Source of the DNA: JAUASW01 sp036880965
Lineage (GTDB): Bacteria > Pseudomonadota > Gammaproteobacteria > Burkholderiales > Burkholderiaceae_C
Assembly (NCBI RefSeq): GCF_036880965.1
Contig: NZ_JBAJMV010000001.1
Location: 372,001-436,000, forward strand
DNA length: 64,000 nucleotides
Direction of reading: 5' to 3'
Shown here: positions 7,532-15,638 of the stretch, in pieces
How the letters are laid out: each line of letters begins with the position of its first letter
Numbering within the stretch: the first letter of the stretch is position 1
The notes under the pieces: model-generated
Seen by the model: only the letters and a program-made list of their open reading frames with translations
Told to the model about the DNA's origin: nothing
Databases searched by the model: none
Program-made: the position numbers and the translations under genes

Positions 7532-10168
7532 ATGCCGGTAGTTCGACAGTTCGCGGCCAGCCTTCGGGTCTTGGCCGCGCTTTTTCTTGCACTGCTGCTG
7601 CAAATAGGCGCGCAGTCCGCGATGGCCCAGGCCTACGAGGCCCATCTGCCAGCCGACCTGGCCACTGCCGCCGATCTGTGCGCGCTGGTGCCCTGCGCCG
7701 AGGTCTTTCCCGGCGCCAGCAGTTTTTCGCCGCGCAAAGGGCAACCGCCCTATGTCGAGGCCTATGGCGCGGCCGATCCGCAGCAGCCCGGCAAGAAGCA
7801 GTTGCTCGGCTATGTGATGCTGTCCACCGACATCACCGACACGCCGGCCTACTCCGGCAAGCCAGTGGTGACTCTGATCGGCATGGATGTGCGTGGGCGC
7901 TATGTGGGCGTCAAGGTGCTCAAGCATTCTGAGCCCATCCTTCTGCTGGGCATTCCCGAGTCCACGCTGATCAAGTTCAACAACCAATACCTCGGCAAGT
8001 CAGTCACCGACCAGATTGAGGTGGGGCCTTCGCGCCCGGACGAGAACGTGCTGGGCGTCGACGCCATCTCGGGCGCCACCGTCACCGTGATCGCGCAGAA
8101 TCAGGTGATGCAGCTCTCCGGCGCCGCCGTGGCGCGCCAGGTCGGCATCATCGAACCGACCCGCCGCGATGCCGCGCGCTTCGCGAGCAGTGGCCGCCAC
8201 TACCGTTGGGACGAACTGGTGCAGGTCGGCGCCGTGCAGCAACTGCGCGTGATGCCGGAGCAGCTTGGCCTTGAGCGCAGCACCGAGCCCTTCATCGAGC
8301 TGTGGTTCGGCGACCTCAACCATCCGGACCTGGGCGAAAGCCTGCTGGGCAAGAGTGGCTTCGCCACGCTGCGCTCGCGCCTGAAAGAGGGCGAGCAGGC
8401 GCTCTTCGTGCTGCGCAGCGCCGGTGCCGAGTCCTTCAAGGGCTCGGGTTTCGTGCGCGGCGGCATCTACGACCGAGTGCAGGTCAAACAGGGTGCAGAT
8501 GCCTTCACCTTCCGCGACCTGGACGCCTACAACCTCTACGGACTGGAAGCAGAGGGGGCTCCGGCCTACACCGAGTCGGCGATCTTCGTGATCCGGTCTG
8601 ACGCCTTCTCAGCCGCCTATCCATGGAAGCTGGCGTTTTTGGGCAACCGGGTGGATCGCGCCACGGGACAGCGCAGCTTCGCAGTGTTCGAGAGCAAATA
8701 CTGGCTGCCAGGCGCATGGCTGGAGGGCGACCGCCCGCAGGTGATCGAGCCTGATGCCCCCTGGGTGCGCATCTGGAAGAGCCGCGCGCTGGAGATCGCG
8801 TTGTTCAGCGCGCTGCTGATCGCCGTGACGGTGGTCTACGCGCTGCGCGAGCGCCTCACGCGCCTCTCAACCCACAAGAACAAGTGGCCGGTCAACGCCT
8901 TCAAGTACAGCGCCTGGGCACTGTCCATCGTCTTCGTCGGCTTCGGCGTGATGGCCCAGCCCTCGATCACCCAGGTGCTGACCTGGTTCCACAGCCTGCT
9001 GTTCCAGTGGACCTGGTCCTTGTTCCTCAGCGACCCCTTCATCTTCGTCTTCTGGATCTTCATCATCGTCACGGTGTTCCTGTTCGGCCGTGGCCTGTTC
9101 TGCGGCTGGATGTGCCCTTTCGGCTCACTGTCGGAGGCGATCTTCAAGATCGCCCGAAAGATCGGCCTCAAGCGCTGGCAGAAGCCGGTGCCGCAGGCGC
9201 TACACGACAGGCTCAAATGGCTGAAGTACGCCATCTTCCTGGGTCTGCTGGCGGTCTCGATGTTCGACATGGGCCGCGCCGAGATCCTGGCCGAGGTCGA
9301 GCCCTTCAAGACCACATTCCTGGTGGGCATCGGCAACCGGGCCTGGCCCTATGGCCTGTTTGTCGCGCTGATCCTGGGCCTGTCGATCTTCATCGAGCGC
9401 CCCTACTGCAAGTACATCTGCCCGCTGGGCGCTTCGCTGGCCATGCCCAGCACCTTCCGCTGGTTCGGCCTGAGGCGCAAGCAGGACTGCAACAGCTGCA
9501 AGGCCTGCGCGGTCGGCTGCGGCGCCCAGGCGATTGACGCCGCCGGCCGCATCGACCATCGCGAATGCCTGCACTGTCTGGACTGCATGGTGCTGTACAC
9601 CGACCAGATGGGCTGCCCGCCGCTGGCCAAGGAGCGCAAGCGCCGCGAACGCGACGGGCTGCTGATCACGCCCATCGGCCGTGACGGCTACTTCATCCCG
9701 ATCGACGCCGTGCCGGCCGTCAGCGCCAAGGCGGCACAAGGGCCGGACCCGCGCATGCCGACTGAGCCTGCAGCGCCGTATCACAAGGCCGGCCGCAGCG
9801 GCCTGGGCTGGCTGCTTCTGGAACTGCGCGACCATCTGCTGCCCTGGAGCCGCGAAGGTTGGCAGTCACAGCGCGCGCTGCAGATCGCAGGCATTTCACT
9901 GGCTCTGGCAGCCACGCTCGCCTGGCTGCTGGCTGCCAGCGGTCGCCTGTCGTCCGCTGCCATCATCGGCTGGTGGTTCGGATGGAGCGCCTACGAGGTG
10001 CTGATCCGCATGAACGGCCGCCGCTATGTGAAGGACGGCCCCTGGTGGCGCGCCAACTACCGGGTGGCCGGCTGGATGGACATGATCAGCTACGTCGCGT
10101 TCAAGAACCTGCTGATCGGCGCCGTGCTCTTCCTGACGCTGAAGGCCCTGGGGCGGTTGGTCGCATGA
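7532..10168 (+). CDS. nosR: NosR flavoprotein/polyferredoxin for nitrous oxide reduction
   Basis: 878 residues from ATG 7532; the ORF extends upstream but the signal peptide 'LRVLAALFLALLLQIGAQSAMA' begins here. The periplasmic FMN-binding domain contains SGAT with Thr183 as the predicted covalent FMN site. A membrane domain follows with two CxxxCP motifs (CGWMCPFG and CKYICPLG). Two 4Fe-4S clusters lie at 'CNSCKACAVGC' and 'CLHCLDC...C', then further C-terminal helices. NosR supplies electrons for NosZ activity and maturation; nosX in this window is the likely flavin transferase. In this locus nosR lies after nosZ rather than before it. It overlaps nosD by four bases. Confidence 0.96.
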   Translation: MPVVRQFAASLRVLAALFLALLLQIGAQSAMAQAYEAHLPADLATAADLCALVPCAEVFPGASSFSPRKGQPPYVEAYGAADPQQPGKKQLLGYVMLSTDITDTPAYSGKPVVTLIGMDVRGRYVGVKVLKHSEPILLLGIPESTLIKFNNQYLGKSVTDQIEVGPSRPDENVLGVDAISGATVTVIAQNQVMQLSGAAVARQVGIIEPTRRDAARFASSGRHYRWDELVQVGAVQQLRVMPEQLGLERSTEPFIELWFGDLNHPDLGESLLGKSGFATLRSRLKEGEQALFVLRSAGAESFKGSGFVRGGIYDRVQVKQGADAFTFRDLDAYNLYGLEAEGAPAYTESAIFVIRSDAFSAAYPWKLAFLGNRVDRATGQRSFAVFESKYWLPGAWLEGDRPQVIEPDAPWVRIWKSRALEIALFSALLIAVTVVYALRERLTRLSTHKNKWPVNAFKYSAWALSIVFVGFGVMAQPSITQVLTWFHSLLFQWTWSLFLSDPFIFVFWIFIIVTVFLFGRGLFCGWMCPFGSLSEAIFKIARKIGLKRWQKPVPQALHDRLKWLKYAIFLGLLAVSMFDMGRAEILAEVEPFKTTFLVGIGNRAWPYGLFVALILGLSIFIERPYCKYICPLGASLAMPSTFRWFGLRRKQDCNSCKACAVGCGAQAIDAAGRIDHRECLHCLDCMVLYTDQMGCPPLAKERKRRERDGLLITPIGRDGYFIPIDAVPAVSAKAAQGPDPRMPTEPAAPYHKAGRSGLGWLLLELRDHLLPWSREGWQSQRALQIAGISLALAATLAWLLAASGRLSSAAIIGWWFGWSAYEVLIRMNGRRYVKDGPWWRANYRVAGWMDMISYVAFKNLLIGAVLFLTLKALGRLVA

Positions 10169-11430
10169 GAAGACGCATCGCCATTGTGCTGTGCCTGCTG
10201 CTGGCCGGCCCCGGCTGGGCCGCCACCTGGCGCGTCATGCCTGGCGAGGACCTGCAGGCTGCGGTGACGCGCGCGGCCGCCGGCGATGTGGTGGAAGTCG
10301 AGCGAGGCTTTTACGACACCAATCTGCACATCGCCAAGCCACTCACGCTGCGCGGCCGAGGCCGGCCCACCCTCAGTGGCGGCCAGCGCGGCGACACGAT
10401 ACGCGTGGCCGCACCCGACGTGACCATCGAAGGCCTGATCGTGCGCGACTCCGGCCACGGCCTGAAGGAGCAGCACGCTGGCATCTACATCCAGCCCGGC
10501 AGCCACCGCGCCGTGGTGCGCCACTGCGACCTGGTCTACAACCTGTTCGGCCTGTGGATCGAGAAGGCCGACGACGTGCGCATCGAGAACAACCTGATCA
10601 CCGGCCTGCGCGACGTGAATTCCTCGCAGCGCGGCAACGGCATTCAGCTCTACAACACCCGCGGCGCTCGAATCAGCGGCAACAACGTCAGCTTCGTGCG
10701 CGACGCACTCTATGTGGACGTGTCCCACCACGCGGAGTTCCGTCGCAACAAGCTGCACCACAGCCGGTACGGCACGCACTACATGAACTCCTACTACAAC
10801 CTGTGGGAGGACAACGACAGCTACAACAACCGCGGCGGGCTGGCGCTGATGGAGGTGCGCGACAACATCGTTCGCAACAACCGAACCTGGGGCAATTCGG
10901 ACCACGGCATCATGCTGCGCACGCTGCAGGACTCGGTGATCGAAGGCAATGTCGTCGCTGGCAACAACCGCGGTTTCTTCATCTACGACGTCGAGTACGC
11001 GACCTTGCGTGGCAACCTGGTGGTGGACAACCATGTCGGCGTCCACCTGTCGGCCGGCTCCACGCGCAATACCGTGCAGAGCAACGACTTCATCGCCAAC
11101 CGCGAGCAGGTGCGCTATGTGGGCGCACGTGACGAGCGCTGGGGCGCTAGCAAGCCCGGCAAGGGCAATCACTGGAGCAACTACCTGGGCTGGGACCGGG
11201 ACGGCGACGGCGTCGGCGACCTGCCCTACGAAGCCAACGATCTGGTGGACCGCCTGCAGTGGCGACACCCCTCGGTCAAGCTGCTGCTGGGCAGCCCGGC
11301 GGTGCAGGCACTGCGACTGCTCGGCCAGCAATTCCCGGTGCTGCGCGTACCGAGCGTCGTGGACGCCCATCCGGCCATGCTGCCGCAACACAAGAACTGG
11401 AGCGAATGGCGTGACAAGCAATTCCGCTGA
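10165..11430 (+). CDS. nosD: NosD periplasmic copper-site maturation protein
   Basis: 421 residues with a cleavable signal (LCLLLAGPGWA) and a right-handed beta-helix of repeated Asn-rich rungs such as 'IENNLITG', 'ISGNNVSF' and 'VRNNRTWGNSDHGIML', the CASH/NosD fold. NosD works with the NosFY ABC transporter to assemble the CuZ sulfide site of NosZ. ATG 10165 overlaps the nosR stop (ATGA); the longer frame upstream is inside nosR. Length is typical of the family. The start of nosF lies inside the last 20 bases, so the two are coupled. Confidence 0.95.
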   Translation: MRRRIAIVLCLLLAGPGWAATWRVMPGEDLQAAVTRAAAGDVVEVERGFYDTNLHIAKPLTLRGRGRPTLSGGQRGDTIRVAAPDVTIEGLIVRDSGHGLKEQHAGIYIQPGSHRAVVRHCDLVYNLFGLWIEKADDVRIENNLITGLRDVNSSQRGNGIQLYNTRGARISGNNVSFVRDALYVDVSHHAEFRRNKLHHSRYGTHYMNSYYNLWEDNDSYNNRGGLALMEVRDNIVRNNRTWGNSDHGIMLRTLQDSVIEGNVVAGNNRGFFIYDVEYATLRGNLVVDNHVGVHLSAGSTRNTVQSNDFIANREQVRYVGARDERWGASKPGKGNHWSNYLGWDRDGDGVGDLPYEANDLVDRLQWRHPSVKLLLGSPAVQALRLLGQQFPVLRVPSVVDAHPAMLPQHKNWSEWRDKQFR

Positions 11431-12355
11431 TGCCCTGTACCTCGAGGGTGTCACCAAGCAATACGGCAGCGCACGCGCGCCGCTGCTGGCACTGGACGGC
11501 GTGGACCTGCGCGTGCCGCGAGGCCAGCTGTTCGGTCTGATCGGCCACAACGGTGCCGGCAAGAGCACGCTGTTCAAGCTGGTCTTGGGCCTGATCACGC
11601 CCAGCAGTGGGAGCCTTCGCGTCAACGGCTGCGAAGTCGGTGGTCGCGACTTCCGCGAGGCGCGCCGCAGCATCGGCTATCTGCCTGAGAACCTGGTGCT
11701 CTACGACAACCTCAGCGGCCTGGAGACGCTGCAGTTTTTCGCTCGCCTCAAAGGCGCCCCCGCCAGCCAGTGTGAGCCGCTGTTGGCGCGCGTCGGCCTG
11801 CGCAGCGCTGCACGCCGCGCGGTGCGCGAATACTCCAAGGGCATGCGCCAGCGCCTGGGCTTTGCCCAAGCCTTGTTAGGCAGCCCACGCCTGCTGCTGC
11901 TCGATGAGCCCACCACCGGCCTGGACCCCAGCGCCATCCGTGACTTCTACGCCCAACTCGACGCGCTGCGCGCCGAGGGCGTGACGATGGTGATCAGCTC
12001 CCACATCCTGGCCGAGCTTCAACAGCGCATCGACGCGCTGGCGATGCTGGGCAACGGCCGCGTGCTGGCCTTGGGCAGCGTGCAGGATCTTCGCGAACGT
12101 TCGGGCATGCCGCTGACCGTACTCGTCAGCGCTCCACCCGAGAAGCTGGACGCCCTGGCGCAATCGATCCCGACCGCCTTGCCCGGCTCCGATCTCCGGC
12201 TGGAACGGCGCGGCCCCGTCGAGTTGCTGGTGCGCTGCCCGCGCCAGCACAAGATGCCGCTGCTCGCCTTGCTGGCGCCAGCCGGCCTGCACGATCTGCA
12301 GATCAAGGAACCCACATTGGAAGACGTGTACTTCGACCTCAGGGAGGCCTCATGA
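11411..12355 (+). CDS. nosF: NosF ABC-transporter ATPase
   Basis: 314 residues. The frame has no ATG near the N-terminus; GTG 11411, inside the nosD 3' end, gives a protein beginning VTSNSADALYLEG that matches the family start. Walker A GHNGAGKST is at about residues 45-53, signature SKGMRQ and Walker B LLLLDEPTTGLD are complete, and the usual H-loop follows (SSHILAE). With NosY it forms an ABC transporter thought to export a sulfur species to NosD for CuZ assembly. It overlaps nosY by four bases. Confidence 0.93.
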   Translation: MTSNSADALYLEGVTKQYGSARAPLLALDGVDLRVPRGQLFGLIGHNGAGKSTLFKLVLGLITPSSGSLRVNGCEVGGRDFREARRSIGYLPENLVLYDNLSGLETLQFFARLKGAPASQCEPLLARVGLRSAARRAVREYSKGMRQRLGFAQALLGSPRLLLLDEPTTGLDPSAIRDFYAQLDALRAEGVTMVISSHILAELQQRIDALAMLGNGRVLALGSVQDLRERSGMPLTVLVSAPPEKLDALAQSIPTALPGSDLRLERRGPVELLVRCPRQHKMPLLALLAPAGLHDLQIKEPTLEDVYFDLREAS

Positions 12356-13179
12356 GCGGGCGCGTGCAACTCAGCCAGATCACGGCCCTGGGCACCAAGG
12401 AGTTCCGCGACCGCCTGCGCAATCGCTGGGTGCTGGCGGTGGCGCTGGTGTTTACGCTGTTCTCGCTGGCCATCACCTATTTCGGCGCAGCTGCCCAGGG
12501 CCAGATCGGGCCACGATCGATCGAGTTGACCATCGCCAGCCTGGTGTCCCTGGTGATCTACCTGATCCCGCTGATCGCGCTTCTGCTGGGCTTCGACGCC
12601 ATCGTCGGAGAGCGCGAGCGTGGCTCGCTGGACCTGCTGCTGGCGCTGCCAATTACGCGACTGGAACTGCTGCTGGGCAAGTACCTTGGTCTGGCTGCGG
12701 CACTGACGCTGTCAACGCTGGCTGGATTTGCGCTGGTGGCCGTGCTGCTGTTCCAGCGCTTCGGAAGTGCCGGGGTCTACCACTACGCCGGCTTCGTGCT
12801 GAGCTCGGTGTTGCTGGGCCTGGCCTTCCTGAGCCTGGCCCTGCTGCTGTCGGTGCTGGCACGCGACCGCACCCGCGCCTCGGGCCTGGCCATCGCGCTT
12901 TGGTTTGCGATGGTGCTGGTGTTTGACCTGCTGCTGCTGGGCCTGCTGGTAGCCAGCGGCGGCGCGTTGGGTGGCGATAGCTTCGCCTACCTGCTGTTGC
13001 TCAATCCCGCGGATGTATTCCGCATCCTCAATGTGTTTTCGCTGGACGATGTGCGCCGCCTCTACGGTCTGGCCAGCATCGTGCCGCCCGCGCTGGGACA
13101 GCCCTGGCTGATGGGCAGCGCCATGTTGACCTGGATCGTCGGGCCGCTGGCTCTGGCCTGCTGGAGATTCAAACCATGA
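12352..13179 (+). CDS. nosY: NosY ABC-transporter permease
   Basis: 275 residues with about six hydrophobic helices and the hallmark 'GFDAIVGERERGSLDLLLALPI' between helices 2 and 3, the ABC-2 permease motif shared by NosY. It pairs with NosF in the inner membrane to serve NosD and CuZ biogenesis. Starts and stops overlap the neighbours by four bases on both sides (ATGA), so synthesis is tightly coupled within the nosDFYL block. Confidence 0.94.
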   Translation: MSGRVQLSQITALGTKEFRDRLRNRWVLAVALVFTLFSLAITYFGAAAQGQIGPRSIELTIASLVSLVIYLIPLIALLLGFDAIVGERERGSLDLLLALPITRLELLLGKYLGLAAALTLSTLAGFALVAVLLFQRFGSAGVYHYAGFVLSSVLLGLAFLSLALLLSVLARDRTRASGLAIALWFAMVLVFDLLLLGLLVASGGALGGDSFAYLLLLNPADVFRILNVFSLDDVRRLYGLASIVPPALGQPWLMGSAMLTWIVGPLALACWRFKP

Positions 13180-13715
13180 ACGAGAAACACAACCAAGGAC
13201 GTCGCCGCCTGCTGTGCGGCTGCGCAGGTCTGGCCGCACTAGGCCTCGCCGCTTGCGGCCGCAAGGACGACACAGCGAGCACCGGGCCGCAAGACTTTGA
13301 CGCCCAGGCAAGCTGCTCGCTGGACGGCATGCTGTTGGCTGAGTACCCCGGCCCCAAGGGGCAGCTACGCTATGCGGATGAGGCGCAAACGCAATGGTTT
13401 TGCGACACCGTGGAGCTGCTGTCCACGCTGTTACGGCCCGAACAGGTGCGCGCGCTGCAATCAGCCCATGTGCAGGACATGGCCCTGGCGGACTGGGAAC
13501 AGCCACGCGGACACTGGATCGATGCCCGCAGCGCCTTCTACGTGCTGGGGAGCAAACGCCGCGGCTCGATGGGCCCAACCGCCGCTTCGTTCGCCCAGGA
13601 GACCGCGGCAAAGTCCTTCGCGCAGCAATGGGGCGGCCAGGTGCTGCGCTATGCCGAGCTGAAGCCTGAATTGGTTGACCTGAGTGGCGGCGCCCTGCAC
13701 GACACTCGGATGTGA
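13176..13715 (+). CDS. nosL: NosL copper-chaperone lipoprotein
   Basis: 179 residues. The lipoprotein signal ends in LAAC. The mature protein has the NosL pattern 'CSLDGMLLAEYPGPKGQ', then 'WFCDTVE', then 'GSMGPTAASFA' and 'GGQVLRY'. NosL is an outer-membrane-directed Cu(I) chaperone supplying copper to NosZ. Compared with many NosL proteins the Met-rich part of the first motif reads CSLDGM. It is coupled to nosY by an ATGA overlap, and a second NosL-like gene follows after 13 bases. Confidence 0.92.
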   Translation: MNEKHNQGRRRLLCGCAGLAALGLAACGRKDDTASTGPQDFDAQASCSLDGMLLAEYPGPKGQLRYADEAQTQWFCDTVELLSTLLRPEQVRALQSAHVQDMALADWEQPRGHWIDARSAFYVLGSKRRGSMGPTAASFAQETAAKSFAQQWGGQVLRYAELKPELVDLSGGALHDTRM

Positions 13716-13728
13716 CGCGAGTATCGAC

Positions 13729-14340
13729 ATGAGCCTCCCCCGTCGCACTCTGCTGCGCGGCGCCCTGCTGATTGCGCTGCCCTCACTGGCTGGCAGCGGC
13801 TATCTGGCGACACGGGTCCGGGACAGGCCTGCGGCAGCCGTGCCTGTTCCTGACGACGTGTGCATTGTCGCGCCCACCTTTGCATACGACCCGGCCAGTG
13901 GCCTGCCGCCGTTGGCGGCGCGCGAGGTGCCGTCTCAGGCACGCTGCCCGGTATGCGGCATGTTCCCGGCACGCCAGCGGCGTTGGGCGGCGCAGGTGAT
14001 TTTCAGCGATGGCCATGTGCAATTCCTTGATTCACCGCTAAGCCTCTTTCACTACCTGCAGCAGGTCAGCCGCTACACGCCAGGACGACAGGCGGCGGAG
14101 ATCGCGAAGGTCTATGTGAGTGATTACGCCAGCGGCATCTGGCTGCCGACCGAACAGGCGCGCTTTCTGCAGGAATCCAGCCTGCTGGGGCCAATGCGTG
14201 CCGGCAACTTGCCGGCCTTCGAAAGCGAAGCTGCCTCGCTTCCCTTCCGGGCCCGCCACGGAGGCACGCTAACGAGCGCTGCAGAGCTGCGCGTTCGTTT
14301 GCCGAAGGATCTGCAGCAGCTAGCGCCCCACCGCCACTGA
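13729..14340 (+). CDS. Second NosL-like protein with CPVCGM motif
   Basis: 203 residues from ATG 13729, with an Arg-rich N-terminus and one hydrophobic segment (TLLRGALLIALPSLAGSGYLA) but no lipobox. The mature part has CPVCGMFPA, 'FSDGHVQFLDSPLSLFHYL', 'VSDYASGIWL', 'GPMRAGNLPAFESEA' and 'RHGG'. These are the NosL/NosL-like landmarks in order, with a metal-binding CxxCGM. It is probably a paralogous copper-handling protein specialised from NosL. It is the last gene of the nos operon; the decayed gabT copy begins directly downstream on the other strand. Confidence 0.85.
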   Translation: MSLPRRTLLRGALLIALPSLAGSGYLATRVRDRPAAAVPVPDDVCIVAPTFAYDPASGLPPLAAREVPSQARCPVCGMFPARQRRWAAQVIFSDGHVQFLDSPLSLFHYLQQVSRYTPGRQAAEIAKVYVSDYASGIWLPTEQARFLQESSLLGPMRAGNLPAFESEAASLPFRARHGGTLTSAAELRVRLPKDLQQLAPHRH

Positions 14341-14478
14341 GCACCTCACGGAGCCAGCGACACGGGCGAACGTCAGCGCGAATTGAGTGATAGATGCTGT
14401 CTTCTTGACGCCCGCGCCCAGCGTCAGCGCATTGATACGCTGGGCCAGCGCCACGTAGGAGGCATAGGGCACGACTTA

Positions 14479-14496
14479 GAACTTATCCGTAAATAA
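14479..14496 (+). repeat. Left terminal inverted repeat of the IS5-family element
   Basis: The 18 bases GAACTTATCCGTAAATAA match the reverse complement of 15386-15403 exactly. The flanking TTA at 14476-14478 is the target duplication. Confidence 0.9.
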
Positions 14497-15341
14497 TGTT
14501 CGTCGCGAACTTGATCTTCCGAAGGGTCATGATCGCGGCGGCCAAGTGATTGAGGGCAAGGAAGCTGCGGTCCAGCTTTTCATATCGAACCAAGAGTTTG
14601 CGGAATCGGTTGAACCAGCTGTGCGCCACTTCGACGACCCAGCGCTTTGCCGTTGAGCCCGGCTTTCGCTTGAGTTCTTTGGCTTCCTGGCCTCGTCCTT
14701 TGACATGCGCGATGTAGCCACGCTCTGTCATGGCTTTCAGTGCTGGCGCTCCGGTGTAGCCTGCGTCAGCGCAAAGATGCTTGCTACGCCGTCGAGGTGG
14801 ACTCGGACGATCAACCATGACTGCATCCAATACTGCCGTCAGTTGAGAGACATCATGCCGATGCGCTCCGGTCACGACGAGCGACAACGGGACGCCACGA
14901 CCGTCCACCAGTAGATGGCGCTTGCTCCCGTTTTTTCCCCCGATCCGTCGGATTGGCCCCTACGCTCTGCTGTGCAAGTGGCGCTTTCATCATCGCGCCG
15001 TCAATGCTTTGCCATCGCCACGCGATGCCCTCGAATTCGTCGTACTCCGCCAGGCCCAATTTCCACAGCGCCTCAAAGACACCAGCCTTTTTCCACTCAA
15101 GAAATCGAGCGTGAATGGCACTGGCGCTACCGTACCGTTCAGCGGGCAGCGCCTTCCATTGGCAGCCTGTCCGCAGAACGTAAACGATCCCTTCAAAGAC
15201 AAGGCGTGGATCCTTCGGCTTGCGGCCGCCGCCAGCGCTTCGGGCGTAGTTCTGATCGGCTGGACGTTGCCGAACCGGAATCAGCGGCTCCACCCGCTTC
15301 CAGAAATCATCCGTGACTTCCCAAGCCTTGGCTTTTGCCAT
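14483..15341 (-). CDS. IS5-family transposase in two overlapping frames (frameshift)
   Basis: The first frame (15341 to 14853) has the N-terminal part: 'RVEPLIPVRQRP', 'GGGRKPKDPRLVFEGIVYVL', 'GCQWKALP' and the first catalytic Asp in 'SIDGAMMKAP'. The second (about 14930 to 14483) continues with 'HLLVDGRGVPLSLVVTGAH', 'CADAGYTG', 'RKPGSTAKRWVVEVAHSWFN' and 'RYEKLDRSFLALNHLAAAI', including the later acidic residues of the DDE site. The frames meet at a G5A6 run near 14927-14945. A shift there would join them into one transposase of about 280 residues. IS427-type elements often use such frameshifting, but a disabling one-base insertion is equally possible. Confidence 0.8.
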
Positions 15342-15385
15342 CGCCGCTCCAAACGCGGTCATCGCGCATGGGAAGTCATTATTCC

Positions 15386-15403
15386 TTATTTACGGATAAG
15401 TTC
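15386..15403 (-). repeat. Right terminal inverted repeat of the IS5-family element
   Basis: This is the reverse complement of the left repeat, with TTA at 15404-15406 as the second target copy. Confidence 0.9.
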
Positions 15404-15638
15404 TTAGTAGGCCGTGTGGTGGAAGGCATCGAGCTGGGCGGCAAGCGAGGTTGGCGGTGGCCGGTGTTGAGCACAGCGATGCCGCTGGCGAAGTCGATGT
15501 AGCGCCGACCTTCGACGTCCCACGGCTCGGCGTTGAGCGCGCGGTCGGCGAAGAAGGGCTGCGCAACGGCGATGCCGCGGGCGGTTGCGGCCTGGCGGCG
15601 CGCCAGCCAATGGGTGTTGTGGTGGTCAGTCATGAGGT

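Larger units (their letters stand above)
14479..15403 (-). mobile_element. IS5-family (IS427-type) insertion sequence inside gabT
   Basis: A 925-bp element bounded by 18-bp inverted repeats beginning GAACTTATCCGTAAATAA and flanked by a 3-bp TTA direct repeat (14476-14478 and 15404-15406), as expected for the TNA targets of this group. It carries a two-frame transposase on the minus strand. Both flanks belong to the same gabT coding sequence, which shows that insertion occurred into an already contiguous gene. Boundaries are read from repeats and target duplication. Confidence 0.9.
14398..15633 (-). pseudogene. gabT: gabT (4-aminobutyrate aminotransferase) fragment split by an IS5-family element
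   Basis: From 15633 leftwards the protein starts as a GabT N-terminus: 'QPFFADRALNAEPWDVEGRR', then 'YIDFASGIAVLNTGHR'. A one-base shift then changes frame, and the next frame reads 'LAAQLDAFHHTAY' up to the element at 15403. On the far side of the element, minus-strand 14475-14398 continues in register with 'VVPYASYVALAQRINALT' and 'KKTA', the next stretch of GabT. After about residue 100 the similarity ends, so the PLP-lysine domain is missing. A stop codon (TAA) also lies at the junction. It was the last gene of the guanidinobutyrate operon and is now dead. Confidence 0.85.

Noticed and set aside
10090..11673. 527-codon antisense frame across nosD/nosF
   Set aside because: Val/Ala/His-rich shadow of high-GC coding; nosD and nosF are unambiguous.
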